From positions 4,897,467-4,961,466 of the forward strand of contig CM060113.1 in assembly GCA_030522415.1 (NCBI GenBank): DNA of 64,000 nt, in the 5' to 3' direction. The notes under the pieces are model-generated. The model saw only the letters and a program-made list of their open reading frames with translations. It did no database searches and was not told the DNA's origin. The translations under genes were made by a program, and so were the position numbers. Positions 21,746 through 37,575 of this stretch are shown here, piece after piece (position 1 is the first letter of the stretch; each line of letters opens with the position of its first letter). Source of the DNA: Channallabes apus (lineage: Eukaryota; Chordata; Actinopteri; Siluriformes; Clariidae).

Positions 21746-23193
21746 CAGTGGAGTGAAAAACTATTTGCCCCCTCCTGATTTCTTATTCTTTTGCATGTTT
21801 GTCACACAAAATGTTTCTGATCATCAAACACATTTAACTATTAGTCAAAGATAACACAAGTAAACGCAAAATGCAGTTTTTAAATGAGGGGTTTTATTAT
21901 TTAGGGAGAAAAAAAATGGCCAAACCTACATGGCCCTGTGTGAAAAAGTAATTGCCCCCTGAACCTAATAACTGGTTGGGCCACCCTTAGCAGCAATAAC
22001 TGCAATCAAACGTTTGCGATAACTTGCAACCAGTCTTTTACAGCGCTCTGGAGGAATTTTGGCCCACTCACCTTTGCAGAATTGTTGTAATTCAGCTTTA
22101 TTTGAGGGTTTTCTAGCATGAACCGCCTTTTTTAAGGTCATGCCACAACATCTCAATAGGATTCAGGTCAGGACTTTGACTAGGCCACTCCAAAGTCTTC
22201 ATTTTGTTTTTCTTCAGCCATTCAGAGGTGGATTTGCTGGTGTGTTTTGGGTCATTGTCCTGCTGCAGCACCCAAGACCGCTTCAGCTTGAGTTGACGAA
22301 CAGATGGCCGGACATTCTCCTTCAGGATTTTTTGGTAGACAGTAGAATTCATGGTTCCATCTATCACAGCAAGCCTTCCAGGTCCTGAAGCAGCAAAACA
22401 ACCCCAGACCATCACACTACCACCACCATATTTTACTGTTGGTATGATGTTCTTTTTCTGAAATGCTGTGTTACTTTTACACCAGATGTAACGGGACACG
22501 CACCTTCCAAAAAATTCAACTTTTGTCTCGTCGGTCCACAAGGTATTTTCCCAAAAGTCTTGGCAATCATTGAGGTGTTTTTTAGCAAAATTGAGATGAG
22601 CCTTAATGTTCTTTTTGCTTAAAAGTGGTTTGCGCCTTGGAAATCTGCCATGCAGGCCATTTTTGCCCAGTCTCTTTCTTATGGTGGAGTCGTGAACACT
22701 GACCTTAATTGAGGCAAGTGAGGCCTGCAGTTCTTTAGATGTTGTCCTGGGGTCTTTTGTGGCCTCTCGGATGAGTTGTCTCTGCGCTCTTGGGGTAATT
22801 TCGGTCGGCCGGCCACTCCTGGGAAGGTTCACCACTGTTCCATGTTTTTGCCATTTGTGGATAATGGCCCTCACTGTGGTTCGCTGGAGTCCCAAAGCTT
22901 TAGAAATGGCTTTATAACCTTTACCAGACTGATAGATCTCAATTACTTTTGTTCTCATTTGTTCCTGAATTTCTTTGGATCTTGGCATGATGTCTAACTT
23001 TTGAGGTGCTTTTGGTCTACTTCTCTGTGTCAGGTAGCTCATATTTAAGTGATTTCTTGATTGAAACAGGTGTGGCAGTAATCAGGCCTGGGGGTGACTA
23101 CAGAAATTGAACTCAGGTGTGATAAACCACAGTTAAGTTGTTTTTTAACAAGGGGGGCAATCACTTTTTCAGGAAGGGGGCAAATAGTTTTTC
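21746..23193 (-). mobile_element. Tc1-like DNA transposon
   Basis: The left end follows TA with CAGTGGAGTGAAAAACTATT. The inverse complement of GAAAAACTATTTGCCCCCT is present at the right end (about 23174-23193), but the last bases and the flanking TA are not preserved there. A nearly intact transposase lies between them on the minus strand. Confidence 0.8.
21965..23042 (-). pseudogene. Tc1-like transposase, one frameshift
   Basis: Read from the Met at MPRSKEIQEQ (about 22988), the protein has an N-terminal paired helix-turn-helix (YKAISKALGLQRTTVRAIIH), the GRP hook (SGRPTEI), the catalytic segments LWTDETKVEFFG (first Asp), VLQQDNDPKHTS (second Asp) and WPSQSPDLNPIEMLW (Glu of DDE), and ends in IAAKGGPTSY. 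The frame shifts by one base in an A/G run near 22130-22135, just after the catalytic Glu. The last 60 residues follow in another frame (21965-22156). All three catalytic residues are intact. The single indel makes this copy a recent pseudogene or a sequencing error. Confidence 0.8.
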
Positions 23194-23511
23194 ATATTTC
23201 ATATTCATAATAGTTGTATATAAAATATTTTTTAATTCATCAAATCACTCTTTTGAGCTCAGTTTTTAAATTTTAAATCTTAAATTCTCAATTAATGTAT
23301 TAATTATATTAATTTATATAATTATTTATCTGTTCTTTCTGAAATAATAAACATTGAAAATATACACACAATAACATCACACTGTTTTTGAGATTAAAAT
23401 CAGATATGCATGCCACCATTTTAAACTGTATTCCTGAACATACTTCAAAGAATAATTAAATAATTAAATTTAAATAAAATGTTTGGTGAAGACATGTTAA
23501 AGACATATAAT

Positions 23512-24232
23512 TTAAGTAACTGTGAGAGACCGGATGTCGGAGTAAACAGTGTTTTGAGGTTGTTTTTGTTTTTCTCTTCTTGTCTTGGTTTTCTTGTCAT
23601 TAAAATGTAAGGCAGCATAGTTCAGCTCAGCAGAGTCACAAGTCTATAAGAAAGAAAATAAACTTTAATTAAAATGGAATTCAATTGTAGAAATAAAACT
23701 ATAATTAAAAATAATACATTAATTATATCCTTATTTTTATACTTGAGTGGTTGTTTTTTCCATTCTTCTCTCAAAGCTTTGTCTCTCTGGTTAAATAAAC
23801 AAATACATCAATAATTAATTAAGCATTGACTTTATTAATAGATAACATAATTTCTAATTCATTTTCTGCAACCTTTATATACATTGTTGAGTGTATTTTT
23901 AATAAATAGTGCAAAGCTGTAAAAACTCACTCAAATGTGGTTCATGGTTTTTCCATTTACAGAAGAAAACAACTTGGATAAAAATCACAAACACACACAC
24001 TCCCAAAGTCAGAGTGAGGTAGATCACCACAGTGTCCACAGATCTCTCTGTAGCACAAAATAATAATGATTAAAACATATCCTCCAATAACAACAATATT
24101 ATCAATATTAATCATACTAGTCTGATATTAATGGAATCAAAAAGTAAAGAAGATTTGAAATTACTGGAATTGGGATACGAATCCTCAAACACATTATTAG
24201 AACTCTTAGTGGGAAAATTATGGAAAGAAAAA

Positions 24233-24285
<53 letters not shown>

Positions 24286-26174
24286 TCCTAAAATATTTCA
24301 TATATTAATGGCCTTTTTTACTGGCCATATTCCAGGACTAAAATTGTCAATGAGGAATCCTTTTTCCACATATTGGCCACCACATCATGCGCCATTGTCA
24401 AAGCTAAAGTTGGTTAATCAAAATCTAAATCTTGTATATTGTATATATTTTTTTCCTCTTTTGTTTTGCACAGGCAGTGTATTATCAGCAACAATTAATT
24501 AATTAGAAAGGTTTTTCATTGACAGGTCTGTACTTACCCAGTTGTACTCGTGTCCCGTTCCCAAAAATGATCTTCCCACACACGGCCACAGCGCAGTAGT
24601 AAGTCCCAGTATCATTGAGGCTGAGGATGTTCTGGGAGAAGTTGTACACACAGGTGTGTGTAGAAGAGCCGCTCTCACACTGATGGCTGCTGTTGTGATG
24701 AGTGTAAATGATTTGAGGATGTGATTGTGGTGGAGCAGCTCTGAACCAGAGCACTTGGAGTTCTGCTGCTCTGCTCTCAGAGAGAACCGAGCACTGCAGA
24801 GTCACTGACGCTCCTGCAGGAACCGAGTCCAACACACTGCTCTGTGATACTGACACTTTTACATCTCCATCACCTGTTTAGTGTAATATATATAGTAAAA
24901 GGTTAACATTTGGTTCTTTAAAATTTGAATCTATAATAAATAAAGGCTATAAAACCTATTCAGTTATAGAATATTCAATTAAATGATTCTTAATTTAGGA
25001 CTCTTAACAGCAATAATAAATGATGAAACATAATGATGTTTATATTGTGTTATTTTATTACAAGCGTTAGTAAATGTTTGATACATCTGAATATGACATG
25101 TGCACCAATGTACAATTTCTTACGTACAATTTAAAAGTTTGACAGCAGAATAACATAAATACCATTTTTAGACAATCACATACTTTGGCTTTCTATAAGA
25201 AAATATATTTGTTCACCATCATTATATTTTTTACTTTTAAGCTTTGAATGATCATTACCACTGATTTTGTTTTGTATTTGGGAACAATGATGCACTATAA
25301 TATGTAATTCATGCAAGTAATATTTATAAAGGAAATTAAGCTAATATATTGTATGCAGTTGTTAGATGATAATTTAACAACTGCTGGTTTGCAAATACTA
25401 TTTAATCCTTAAATTAATCAGTCAGAATAATTGCTGTGACGATTATAAGCCATTATGGAATAATTGTTAAAACAATGACCATCTTGAATAGAATCAGGTA
25501 AAAAAAAAATCATATCATGAGTTATTAAATTGAAACAATAGACTATTATATCACAGTTAGTCAATATAACGAGAGTGATACCCTGAGCTTTAGGGTTTAG
25601 CTATTTTCATGCTAACAAAAGTAAAAGATGAAACTAATTTAAGTTGATTTAACTCATTTGCAGTGTACATTTAAAGTCTTACCATTTACTGATAAAAATG
25701 TTCCATTTCCAAACTTTGTGAGATAGTTTCTTCGTACACAGTAATACGTGGCTTCATCTGATGTTTGCACATTAGCAATTTTTAAATGGCAGCTCTCTTT
25801 TCCTCTCTCAATGCTGAATCTTGGTGATTTGAACTCGTCTAAATAATTGGGTTGTTCATGGACTGTGACCATTACATGAGGCGCATGTCCTGCTTTTTGC
25901 TTGTACCAAACGATGATTCCAGAATTATCCTCATGCAGTCTAAAGCAGGGCAGAGTCACATTATCCCCAACATCAGCAGTGATCACTGGGTTTGGCTGAG
26001 TGATATGATTTATCTCTGTAGAATCTGCTGGTTGTTTCAAAACAGTTACAGAACAAACTTTATTCTACATTATTGTACTTATAATACACATCTATTGTTA
26101 TTAAGTAACTTTTTTTAGAAACAATTAAAACTGTAGACACTTACCAACTTTATAAAAAAGCACCACTGTAATCC

Positions 26175-26214
<40 letters not shown>
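23512..26214 (-). CDS. nitr: NITR gene 2: V+I inhibitory-type receptor
   Basis: Six exons on the minus strand: 26145-26214, 25683-26027, 24538-24873, 23931-24047, 23743-23786, 23512-23643, phases 1-1-1-1-0, 347 residues if the first ATG of the run is used. Exon 1 starts with twelve consecutive ATG codons and then a hydrophobic leader. Exon 2 is the V domain: Cys51, Trp64 (WYKQ), DEATYYC with Cys120, J-like FGNGT 129-133. Exon 3 is the NITR I domain: Cys166, Trp181, then further Cys residues in SHQCESGSSTHTC, TGTYYC and VCGK, and a second J-like FGNGT (242-246). Exon 4 spans the membrane (about 257-281). The tail has LNYAAL (Tyr313) and TVYSDI (Tyr338), two good ITIMs for SHP-type phosphatases. 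The exon 2 acceptor at 26027 was chosen because it gives 345 bp, as in gene 4. Confidence 0.85.
26179..26214 (-). repeat. (ATG)12 microsatellite at the start codon of NITR gene 2
   Basis: Twelve perfect CAT units on the plus strand read as twelve ATG codons in the frame of the leader. An upstream ATG at 26252-26250 is out of frame and opens an 8-codon reading frame that stops at 26229. Confidence 0.9.
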
Positions 26215-26216
<2 letters not shown>

Positions 26217-26313
26217 GCGTCGTCAGTCTCAGGTCTTTGTACAGTAGAGCATGTGTCCTCCTGTTAATCTGTCTGATGCACTGATCTCATGTTGTATAAA
26301 ACATTTATACAGG

Positions 26314-26329
26314 AGGTTCTGACATCACA
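26314..26329 (-). promoter_or_regulatory. Shared 16 bp upstream motif with CRE-like core
   Basis: AGGTTCTGACATCACA (plus strand) occurs identically at 45760-45775 upstream of NITR gene 4. It lies 100 bp from the first ATG here and 62 bp from it there. The core TGATGTCA (minus strand) resembles CREB/ATF sites. Gene 5 has no such motif nearby. The function is inferred. Confidence 0.4.
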
Positions 26330-26865
26330 TGCTATTTTCCATATACGATCTAATTACAGTAGTTAGTAGCAGTAAATATCTCACTTTGGTTCCTCCTCTA
26401 ACTTTTCTAAACATCTCTTTAACCGGTTTAACCCCCCCCCCCAAAAAAAAATGAAAAAATTATAAACCTGTGACTAATATTCTAATAAACTCTTAATTAA
26501 ATATCATTGTAAAGTTTCCATTAAACATTGCAAATACAAATTTATCAAGTCTCTTTAACCTCTTGTAATTGGCAAACAATTATATATTTGGAAAGTTTTT
26601 TTTTTATTATTCTTAACAAATGACTTCAGTGATTAGCATAATTATGCTTATTAATTAACTTTTATTTTGTATGAGGATAGTAAGGATGTAAATTATTGAC
26701 CTGCTTGGTATTTTTTTATAAACATATTAAGTATTGATTAATATTTAATACATATTTCTGACAATCTTGTTCATGATCCATAAATGAGTATTGTAATTGT
26801 TTTATTACTTATAATAATAACATTGTACACATATCATATAGATATCTGTTGTGTGTGTGTATACA

Positions 26866-26900
<35 letters not shown>

Positions 26901-27378
26901 CCTTTTTTGTGTGTGTGGGGGGGGGAGGAGTAAAGCCAGTAATATTGATAGAAGGTTTAAATAAATCAAATTCTGATCGCTCTAACATGTCAGTGAGCAC
27001 TGATTAGCACCAGGACTTACTGTACTCTAACCATCATGTTAACTTGGGCTGTTTATAAAGTTGTTTTGTGTAGGTGTGTGCAGGGTGTGTTTGTTAACTT
27101 TAACACCCCCTCCCCTCGCCTTTTTTTCCAGTAGATCACTTACAGTACACTAGTTTCTGGGTCATTGGTGGAAACATGGTGTTTCAGTGCTTACACCACC
27201 AATAACAAATGTAGTGACGTTTGAAAGCCAATCACAATTATTATACTGTACTTCAGTGTAGATATAATCTGAAATTAAATCAGTTCTTCACATTTGTCAA
27301 GTATTTGTCCATATTTGTACAATAATGCTATGCACACTCCTGCTTCTGCTCTACAGTCTTAAAGAAAGGAAAAATACA
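26330..27378. other. No gene seen; (TA)n repeat
   Basis: It is AT-rich, with a TA run at about 26867-26897. I see no exon. Confidence 0.5.
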
Positions 27379-28172
27379 GTGCATTCAGAAATATTTACAG
27401 TGCTTCCCTTTTTCTACATTTGTTGAACCCGATGGTCATCCTGAAAGAGTTCCAGTGTTCCTCTGTGGAGAGAGGAGAACCTTCAGAAGAACAACCATCT
27501 TATTGCAACATACTCAAAAAGATTTGAGTCTATAATTGGTGCCAAAGCTGCTTCAACAAAAAAAAAAATTCTCATAGGTGCCTTTGGAAAACTCCAGATA
27601 GGCTGTCGTGTAGCTTTTACTGAAGAGTGGCTTCCATCAGGCCACTCTACCATACAGGCTTCATGGGTGGAGTTCTGTAAAGATGGTTGTTCTTTTGGAA
27701 GATTCTTCTCTCTCAACAGAAAAATGCTGAAGCTCTTTCAGAGCGACCATTGGGTTTTTGGTCACGTCCCTGACTAAGGCCCTTCGCTCAGTTTTGCCGG
27801 GGGTCCTCCTCTAGGAAGATTCATTGTGGTTTCAAACTTCTTCTATTTATGGATGATGGAGGTCACTGTGCTCAGTGGGTCCTTCAGTGCTGCAGATCTG
27901 TGTTATGATACTATCTTGTCTCAGAGGCCTACAGACTTCTTTGGATTTCATGGCTTGGTTTGTGCTCTGACATGGCCTCTAAACATGGGATCTTATATAA
28001 ATAGGTGTGTGCCTTTTTAAATCATGTCCAATCAACTAAATTTAGCACTGGGGGACTCCACTCGACTTATAGAAACATCTCAAGGATCCGTGGAAACAGG
28101 ACTGTGAATACTTACTGTATGTGTTATATATATAAAAGTTGAGTGCTGTGAATACTTTCCAGATACTCTGTA
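27379..28172 (-). mobile_element. Decayed Tc1-like element
   Basis: The ends are imperfect inverted repeats (CAGTGCATTCAGAAATATTT at left; the complement of GTGAATACTTTCCAGATACT at right). Inside, minus-strand fragments such as MVEWPDGSHSSVKATRQP correspond to a common fish Tc1 family. The order of the internal fragments is partly scrambled and no long frame survives. Confidence 0.6.
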
Positions 28173-31909
<3,737 letters not shown>

Positions 31910-33040
31910 TGTGAGGGTTCACCACTAGAGGGCACTGTTTTGTTCTTGTAGTTTTTGTTTGTATACTCAGTTTCCCAGAAGGCACCTCGGTCAGGTGATG
32001 CCGGTGCTCAACTGATCTGACTTAGTTCATTAGACCTCTTATAAATAGCTGTTTATTCTGGGAAACTGGGTCGAGCATTGTTTATGTTTATTGTCAGTAT
32101 TATGTGGGCTTTTGTTTTGTGTTTGATTTAAGTATTGTTATGTACCATTTGAGTACATATATGAAGGTTCTTGTTTTTGGGTTATATTCATGTTCTTTGT
32201 GTTTCTGTGTGTGTGGATCTGTCTCTGTCTAGTGAAGTGTTGTGTTTGTCTCAAGGTGTACAGTATGTAAGTACTGTTTGTGTCTCCAGTGTTTGAGTAG
32301 GCCCTAGTATGTTTAGCTTCCTTGTTTGTCTAAGTCTATAGCCACATGAGTGCTTAGCCGCTAGTAGGTTTAGCCTCTGGTGTGGATTAGTCTCATGTGT
32401 ACCTAGCCTTTCGTGTGTTCGTTCTCCCCAAGTAGGTTCAGTTACTAACAGGCTTGGATACTAACCCTAGTTAGTCCATCATCCATGTCCTCCATACACA
32501 GGGAGCTAAACCCACTAACTATTAACCCGTTCAGTCTCTAGTCCTGTCTAGTCTCGTCTTGTTTATAGTCTGCTCTATGTGTTTTGTTTTTTTTGGGGGG
32601 GGGGGTCCAAATTTTCTCCCCAATTTAGTCGTAGCCAATTCCTCCCCGTCGCTAGGGGGGCTCCCACATTAAGGTTATCACTAAGGTACCACGCACCATT
32701 AGGGGCAGAGTAACACACTCGGAGGAAAGCGCTAGCCACTCCTTCCGTGTGCGCAAGCTCACAGACGCCCCTGATTGGCTGTAGAGCCCCACGGCAGTAA
32801 CATCAGCCAGTGTACCACCCAGCTCGTGATACCAAAGTCCAATTTGGTTAATTTTTCAAGCTTAGTGGCCCCACATTAAGACAACGGTGCTTAAGAATCG
32901 ATAGCAACTTGATAAAAGTACATATTATGAATTGACACAGAGTCATTAGCAAGGCGTTTACAAAAAAAATATTGGGAGGACGCAGCTAAAATTTTTTTTA
33001 ACATACTCCAATTTTTCTCCCGCTGCTAACAAACATGACA
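31910..33040 (+). mobile_element. Family A LTR, plus orientation, interrupted
   Basis: It starts TGTGAGGGTT with the CTAGAGGGC block and AGTTTCCCAGAAGGCACC, and continues with the GGGAAACTGGGTCGAGCATT block seen in reverse at 1970-2000 and 59225. Near 32583 another repeat interrupts it. ACAAACATGACA near 33038 may be its right end. The boundaries after 32583 are uncertain. Confidence 0.5.
32583..32880. repeat. Unclassified interspersed repeat
   Basis: It begins with a T/G run, then TTTTCTCCCCAATTTAGTCG, CTAGGGGGGCTCCCACATTA and CTGATTGGCTGTAGAGCCCC. It is GC-richer than its surroundings and looks like a high-copy fish repeat that I cannot name. Its ends are approximate. Confidence 0.4.
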
Positions 33041-33419
33041 GAATATCTGACAGAATTCACACTGATGTTCATACAAAGATTGTAATGAATTTGTTTTGGT
33101 GTAGATTTGATAACAGATATAGCTGACTGGAAGGTGGCTGTCCGGTTTTGGGAGTAGACTGCAACAAATAAGTGGAGAAGGATGTGAGCAGCACAGTAAT
33201 GCTGTACATAGAGAGAGACTGAGTATTGGGAGAGAGAAACAGTCAGAGAAACTTAACACTGGTTGCCAAACAGTAAAGTACACACGTTGTGGCTAGGTGA
33301 CTCATATTGAGTTAAAGAAGGTTTTCTTTAATGCAAAGCATGTTTCTCTTCCCTGAGTACCTTGTTACGGTGCAGGGCATCGTGAACTCTCAAATAAACA
33401 TGACATTTTAAATCAAAAC

Positions 33420-33953
33420 CCGATGGCCCCTTTCAGAAAGCTGAAGATGGGTCATCATTGGGTCTTTCAGCAGGATAATGACCCAAAACGTGAGGTGAAA
33501 TCTACACAAAAATGGTTCAGCAGACACACAATTATGCTCCTCTCATGGCCATCTCAGTCCCCAGACCTCAACTCAACTGAAAACCTGTCTGGTAAGGTGA
33601 AGCAGAGAGTGCATGAGAGTAGACGCAGGACTCTGGATGATCTAGAAAGATTGTGCAAAGAGGAAAGGTCAAATATCCCTCTATCTGTACACTCCAATCT
33701 TGTAAAATGTTATATAAGGAGATTTAGTGCTGTCTTGGAGTTGTATAAAGTACAGTATTAACATCAGGGGTGTCAATAATTGTGGCCACGATGATTTCAT
33801 GTTAAAAAATCATCTGGGATTTTATTTTCCCACTGAATAATTGTACTTCGATATATGGTTGGATTTTTCTCTCTTTTTGCATTGTGGTTTTATATTGTTT
33901 AAATAGACAATGAATTTATTATCTTGACCAGAGGTGCCAATAATTATGACCAG
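33420..33953 (+). pseudogene. Tc1-like transposase C-terminal remnant
   Basis: The frame at 33423-33761 has VFQQDNDPKREV (second catalytic Asp), WPSQSPDLNSTENL (Glu) and a C-terminal tail, followed by a 3' region ending in GTGCCAATAATTATGACCAG. The N-terminal two thirds are missing. An LTR element adjoins directly at 33955. Confidence 0.7.
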
Positions 33954-33954
33954 T

Positions 33955-35150
33955 TGTCAGGGTTACCCCCTAGAGGGCGCCTAGTGCCCAAAGACTCTTG
34001 TTGTGGGTTTTGTTATATTTTCATTAAGTTGGGAACATGGGAACATGTCCCAGAATGCACCTCGGTCAGGTGATGGGAGTGTGCAGCTGAACCGAGGTGA
34101 CTCATTAGTTTGATTATTATAAATAACCATGTTACGTGCAGAGGTGGGGGTCGTAACAAACCAGTTTAAGTTCTCTTGCATGGTCTGGCATTTGTTGTCA
34201 AATTATAGTATTTTTTCGTGCTCTAGTTAAGGAAGTTTATTTATGTTTTGTGTTAATTATCATTAAAAGAACATCTAAACTGTCATCCTTTCCTCTGAAT
34301 TTATGCCTCGCCAGCACAAACAAGCCCAACGTGACAGAATGGCAGACCCATTTTTTTTGAAGGGGAGCTGTGATGGTAACGCTGGGGCGAGCAAACTTTG
34401 GGAGCAGTCGGCTTGCCATCCGGCATAACTACGAGGAGCACGCAGAAGCTCGTGATATGACTTGTGCTGTTTAGACACGAATGTGCTTGGGGTGAGGTGA
34501 GTCCCCGCACCGACCACGAAGTACGGACCAGGATGTTCAAATATAGCATGTCAATGGGAGGCGGAGAATGAAAAGTATCAGTGAGCAGGTGAACAGACAA
34601 AGAATATCTACATGTTTTGTGCAGAAGAAAATCAGAAACGCATAAAAACCCTGCGGGAGCAGGTGGAACAGCTCCAGGGACTACTCACCCAGTGTGGCCT
34701 CAGTGGGTGCCCAGAGTTGCCAATTAGCCTCAGTGGAGGCCCAGACCAACCAGAGAGCCCCGCTGAGAGCTCAGATCTCCCAGAGAGCCCCGCTGCGAGC
34801 TCAGATCTTCCAGAGAGCCCCGCTGCTCCTAGCTCAGATCTTCCAGAGGCTGGACTGACTGCAAGGACGTCGCGCCTCCTCCTCTGCCACCCAACTGTGA
34901 GGACGTCGCGTCTCTTCCTCCGCCACCTAGCCTCGAGGACGTTGCGCCTCTTCCTCCGCCACCTGGCTCTGAGGACGTCACGCCTCTTCCTCTGCCGTCC
35001 GGCTTCAAGGATGTCATGCCAGTTCCTGAACCCGGCTCCGTTCACACGGGTATAAAATTTTTGGATAAACGAACGCGCTCTGAACATCCTAGACGTTTAT
35101 GTTGCATTTTGTAGTGGTGCTCAATTGACTTCTACACTGGCATTCATTTG
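33955..35150 (+). mobile_element. Partial LTR element related to that in NITR gene 1
   Basis: A 382 bp LTR (33955-34336) starts TGTCAGGG and ends ACGTGACA. The adjoining internal region begins GAATGGCAGACC, like GAATGCCCGACC after the LTR at 9855, and shares GGCTTGCCATCCGGC with it. A frame at 34612-35055 has a coiled-coil-like start and then SDLPESPA units. No second LTR was found, so the element is truncated; its right end is approximate. Confidence 0.6.
34612..35055 (+). pseudogene. Short gag-like ORF of the partial LTR element
   Basis: About 147 residues: KTLREQVEQLQGLLTQCG (coiled coil), then a few SDLPESPA-type units, then Arg/Leu-rich sequence (TSRLFLRHL repeats) that is probably the same repeat region read out of frame. 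It is much shorter than the 9858-11912 homologue and probably decayed. Confidence 0.4.
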
Positions 35151-35539
35151 TCTCTGTCTAACGCCAGCCTGCAGCCCAAATTGTAGTTTGTGTGTTAACC
35201 TGTGGAGGCAGTGTTGAGAACCGGAAAGCCCTTGTCGGTTTATTTAAGGTGCGTCCTTTTAATATGGACCATTTTGCTATATTAGACATGAATCTTCTTG
35301 TTTTAACAATTCTAATTAAATTATTATATTTTTATATAATATATAAAAATTATTTAAAAAATTATACAGCGACATAGGGAGAGAGAAAATCGCAGCCACT
35401 ACTGGGTTCACCCTCTGACACTGTACAACTTCGGATTAAAAGAAGTTTTTGTGGTTTATGAAGAAATGCGAAAAAAAAAATATTTTTGCTTTTTTTTTTT
35501 TGCATTTCCCTATGTATAGCATGTAGGATCCTGGGATAT
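35151..35539. other. No gene seen
   Basis: AT-rich sequence with no recognisable feature. Confidence 0.4.
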
Positions 35540-37575
35540 TCAAATTCGAATTTTATTTGTCACATACAGAGTCATACACAGTACGAAATGCAGTGAAATG
35601 CTTATACGACCGCCAGTGACCTTAAGAAATAAAATAAAAACTTGTAAGTAAGGAATAAATATGAATTAAAAGGAAATACTAAAGAAAATAAATTTAACTA
35701 TTAAAATAAACTGTACAAATAAGGGCATGATAAAAAATATTACAAAATATAGAAATATAGAAATATTTGAAAGTGGCAGTGGTTGTGCAAATATGCATAA
35801 AAAGTGACTTATTAAAGTGTCTTGTGCAATGGTCCAGATATATAAATATGTAGTGCAAGTGTGTATGTGTCAATGTTGGGAGTTTAAAAAGATGTTGTTA
35901 ATCCTGTGTGGTGGTGTGATTGAGAGACCTTATCGCCTGCGGGAAGAAGCTCCTCCTCAGTCTCTCTGTATTGGCCTTCAGGGAGCGGAATCGCTTCCCA
36001 GACCGCAACAGAGAAAACAGTCCATTGTTGGGATGGCTGAGGTTCTTCACGATCTTCCTGGCTTTGGTCCAGCACCGCTTGCTGTAGATCGAGTGCAGGT
36101 CTGGGAGCTCGGGGGGGATGATGCGCTCAGCTGATCGCACCACCCTCTGTAGAGCTCGTCTGTCCTGCATGGTGATGTTTCCAAACCAGGTCGTGATGTT
36201 ACCCGTCAGGATGCTCTGTATGGTACAGGAGTAAAAATTCCTGAGCACCTTAGAGGGCAGTCTGAAGTCTCTCAAGCATCTGAGGTGGTAGACACGCTGT
36301 CGGGCCTTTTTCACTACGGTGTTGATGTGACAGGACCATGACAGGTCCTGCCGTGATGTGAACACCGAGGTATCTGAAGCTGTCCACTCTCTCCACTGGC
36401 CTCTTGTTGATGATGGGGGTCTGGTACTTCCTCTCCTGCTTTGTACTGAAGTCCACTATCAGCTCCTTTGTCTTGATGATGTTCAGGAGGAGATTGTTCC
36501 TCTGGCACCAGTTCTCCAGATTTCCAATCTCCTCTAGGTAGTCCGATTCATCATTGTTGGTGATCAGGCCCACCATGACAGTGTCGTCAGCAAACTTGAT
36601 GATGGCGGTGGAGTTGGTAGTGGCCACGCAGTCGGGGGTGTAGAAGGAGTACAGCAGGGGGCTCAGAACACAACCCTGGGGGGCTCCAGTGCTGAGAGTG
36701 AGTGAGGCTGAGACGTGTCCGCCCATCCTTACTGCCTGTGGTCTGCCAGTCAGGAAGTTGGAGATCCACAGACACATAGATAAGCTGAGTCCCAGCTGCT
36801 CCAGCTTGGTGGTGAGTGTGGAGGGAATTATGGTATTAAATGCAGAGCTGTAGTCGATGAAGAGAATTTTAACATAATTCCCTTTTCTAGTGTCCAGGCG
36901 AGTGAGTGATGTGTGGAGGAGATGAGAGATTGCATCGTCTGTGGAGCGGTTCTGACGGTATGCAAACTGTAGAGGGTCCAGTGTGTCGGGTAGTGAAGAA
37001 ATGATGAAGTCTCTGACCAGGCGTTCAAAGCACTTCATCACTACTGAGGTGAGGGCTACAGGGCGATAGTCGATAGTTGATAGTTGATAGTTGAGAGAAG
37101 CAGGATGTTGTTTCTTTGGGACGGGAACAATGATGGACTCTTTGAAGCACGTGGGAATCACCGACTGAGATAAGGAGATGTTGAATATCTCAGTGAACAC
37201 AGGTGCTAGCTGGTCTGCGCAGGATCTGAGAATACGGCCTGAGATGCCGTCTGGTCCTGCTGCTTTCCTGGTGTTCACTCTCCTGAAGGCTCTCCTCACG
37301 TCGTGCTCAGTGATGATGAGCACGTTCCCGGTGCTGGCAGTGTCTTCCTGTCTGCAGTCGTTTGCGCCGTTAGCATTAGCACCGCTAGCATTAGCATCGC
37401 TATCGTCTTTAGCTGCAGCCTCGAAGCGAGCGTAGAAAGTGTTGAGCTCGTCTGCCAGAGTCGCGTCTGCGTTCATCATACCGAATGTTGGTGCTTTATA
37501 ATCCGTGATTGTTTTTAGTCCCTGCCACAGGCTCCTAGAGTCACTCTGTTGAAGCTGTGACTCTAGTTTTCTCCC
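35540..37575 (-). mobile_element. Degenerate LINE, copy 2 (5'-truncated)
   Basis: Same family as 3163-6690, with the same 3' UTR (TTTTATTTGTCACATACAGA region at 35550). It is cut on the 5' side just before the RT linker, about 37575. Confidence 0.75.
35898..37575 (-). pseudogene. Reverse transcriptase of LINE copy 2, frameshifted
   Basis: From 37575 down: linker SRSLWQGLKTITD, fingers KAAGPDGISG, a short in-frame duplication (LSTIDYRPVALTS after LNYQ), FIDYSSAFN, GAPQGCVLSPLLYS, the catalytic FADDTVMVGL, and VDSFRYLGVHIT. At about 36350 one base changes the frame, and the thumb region (LSWSCHINTVVKKARQR to RRSFFPQAIRSLN) follows in another frame to 35898. The active site is intact, unlike copy 1, but the endonuclease is missing and the frame is broken. 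Confidence 0.75.

Noticed and set aside
33955..35150. Complete LTR retrotransposon
   Set aside because: Only one LTR and part of the internal region are visible. I found no second LTR within the next several kb.
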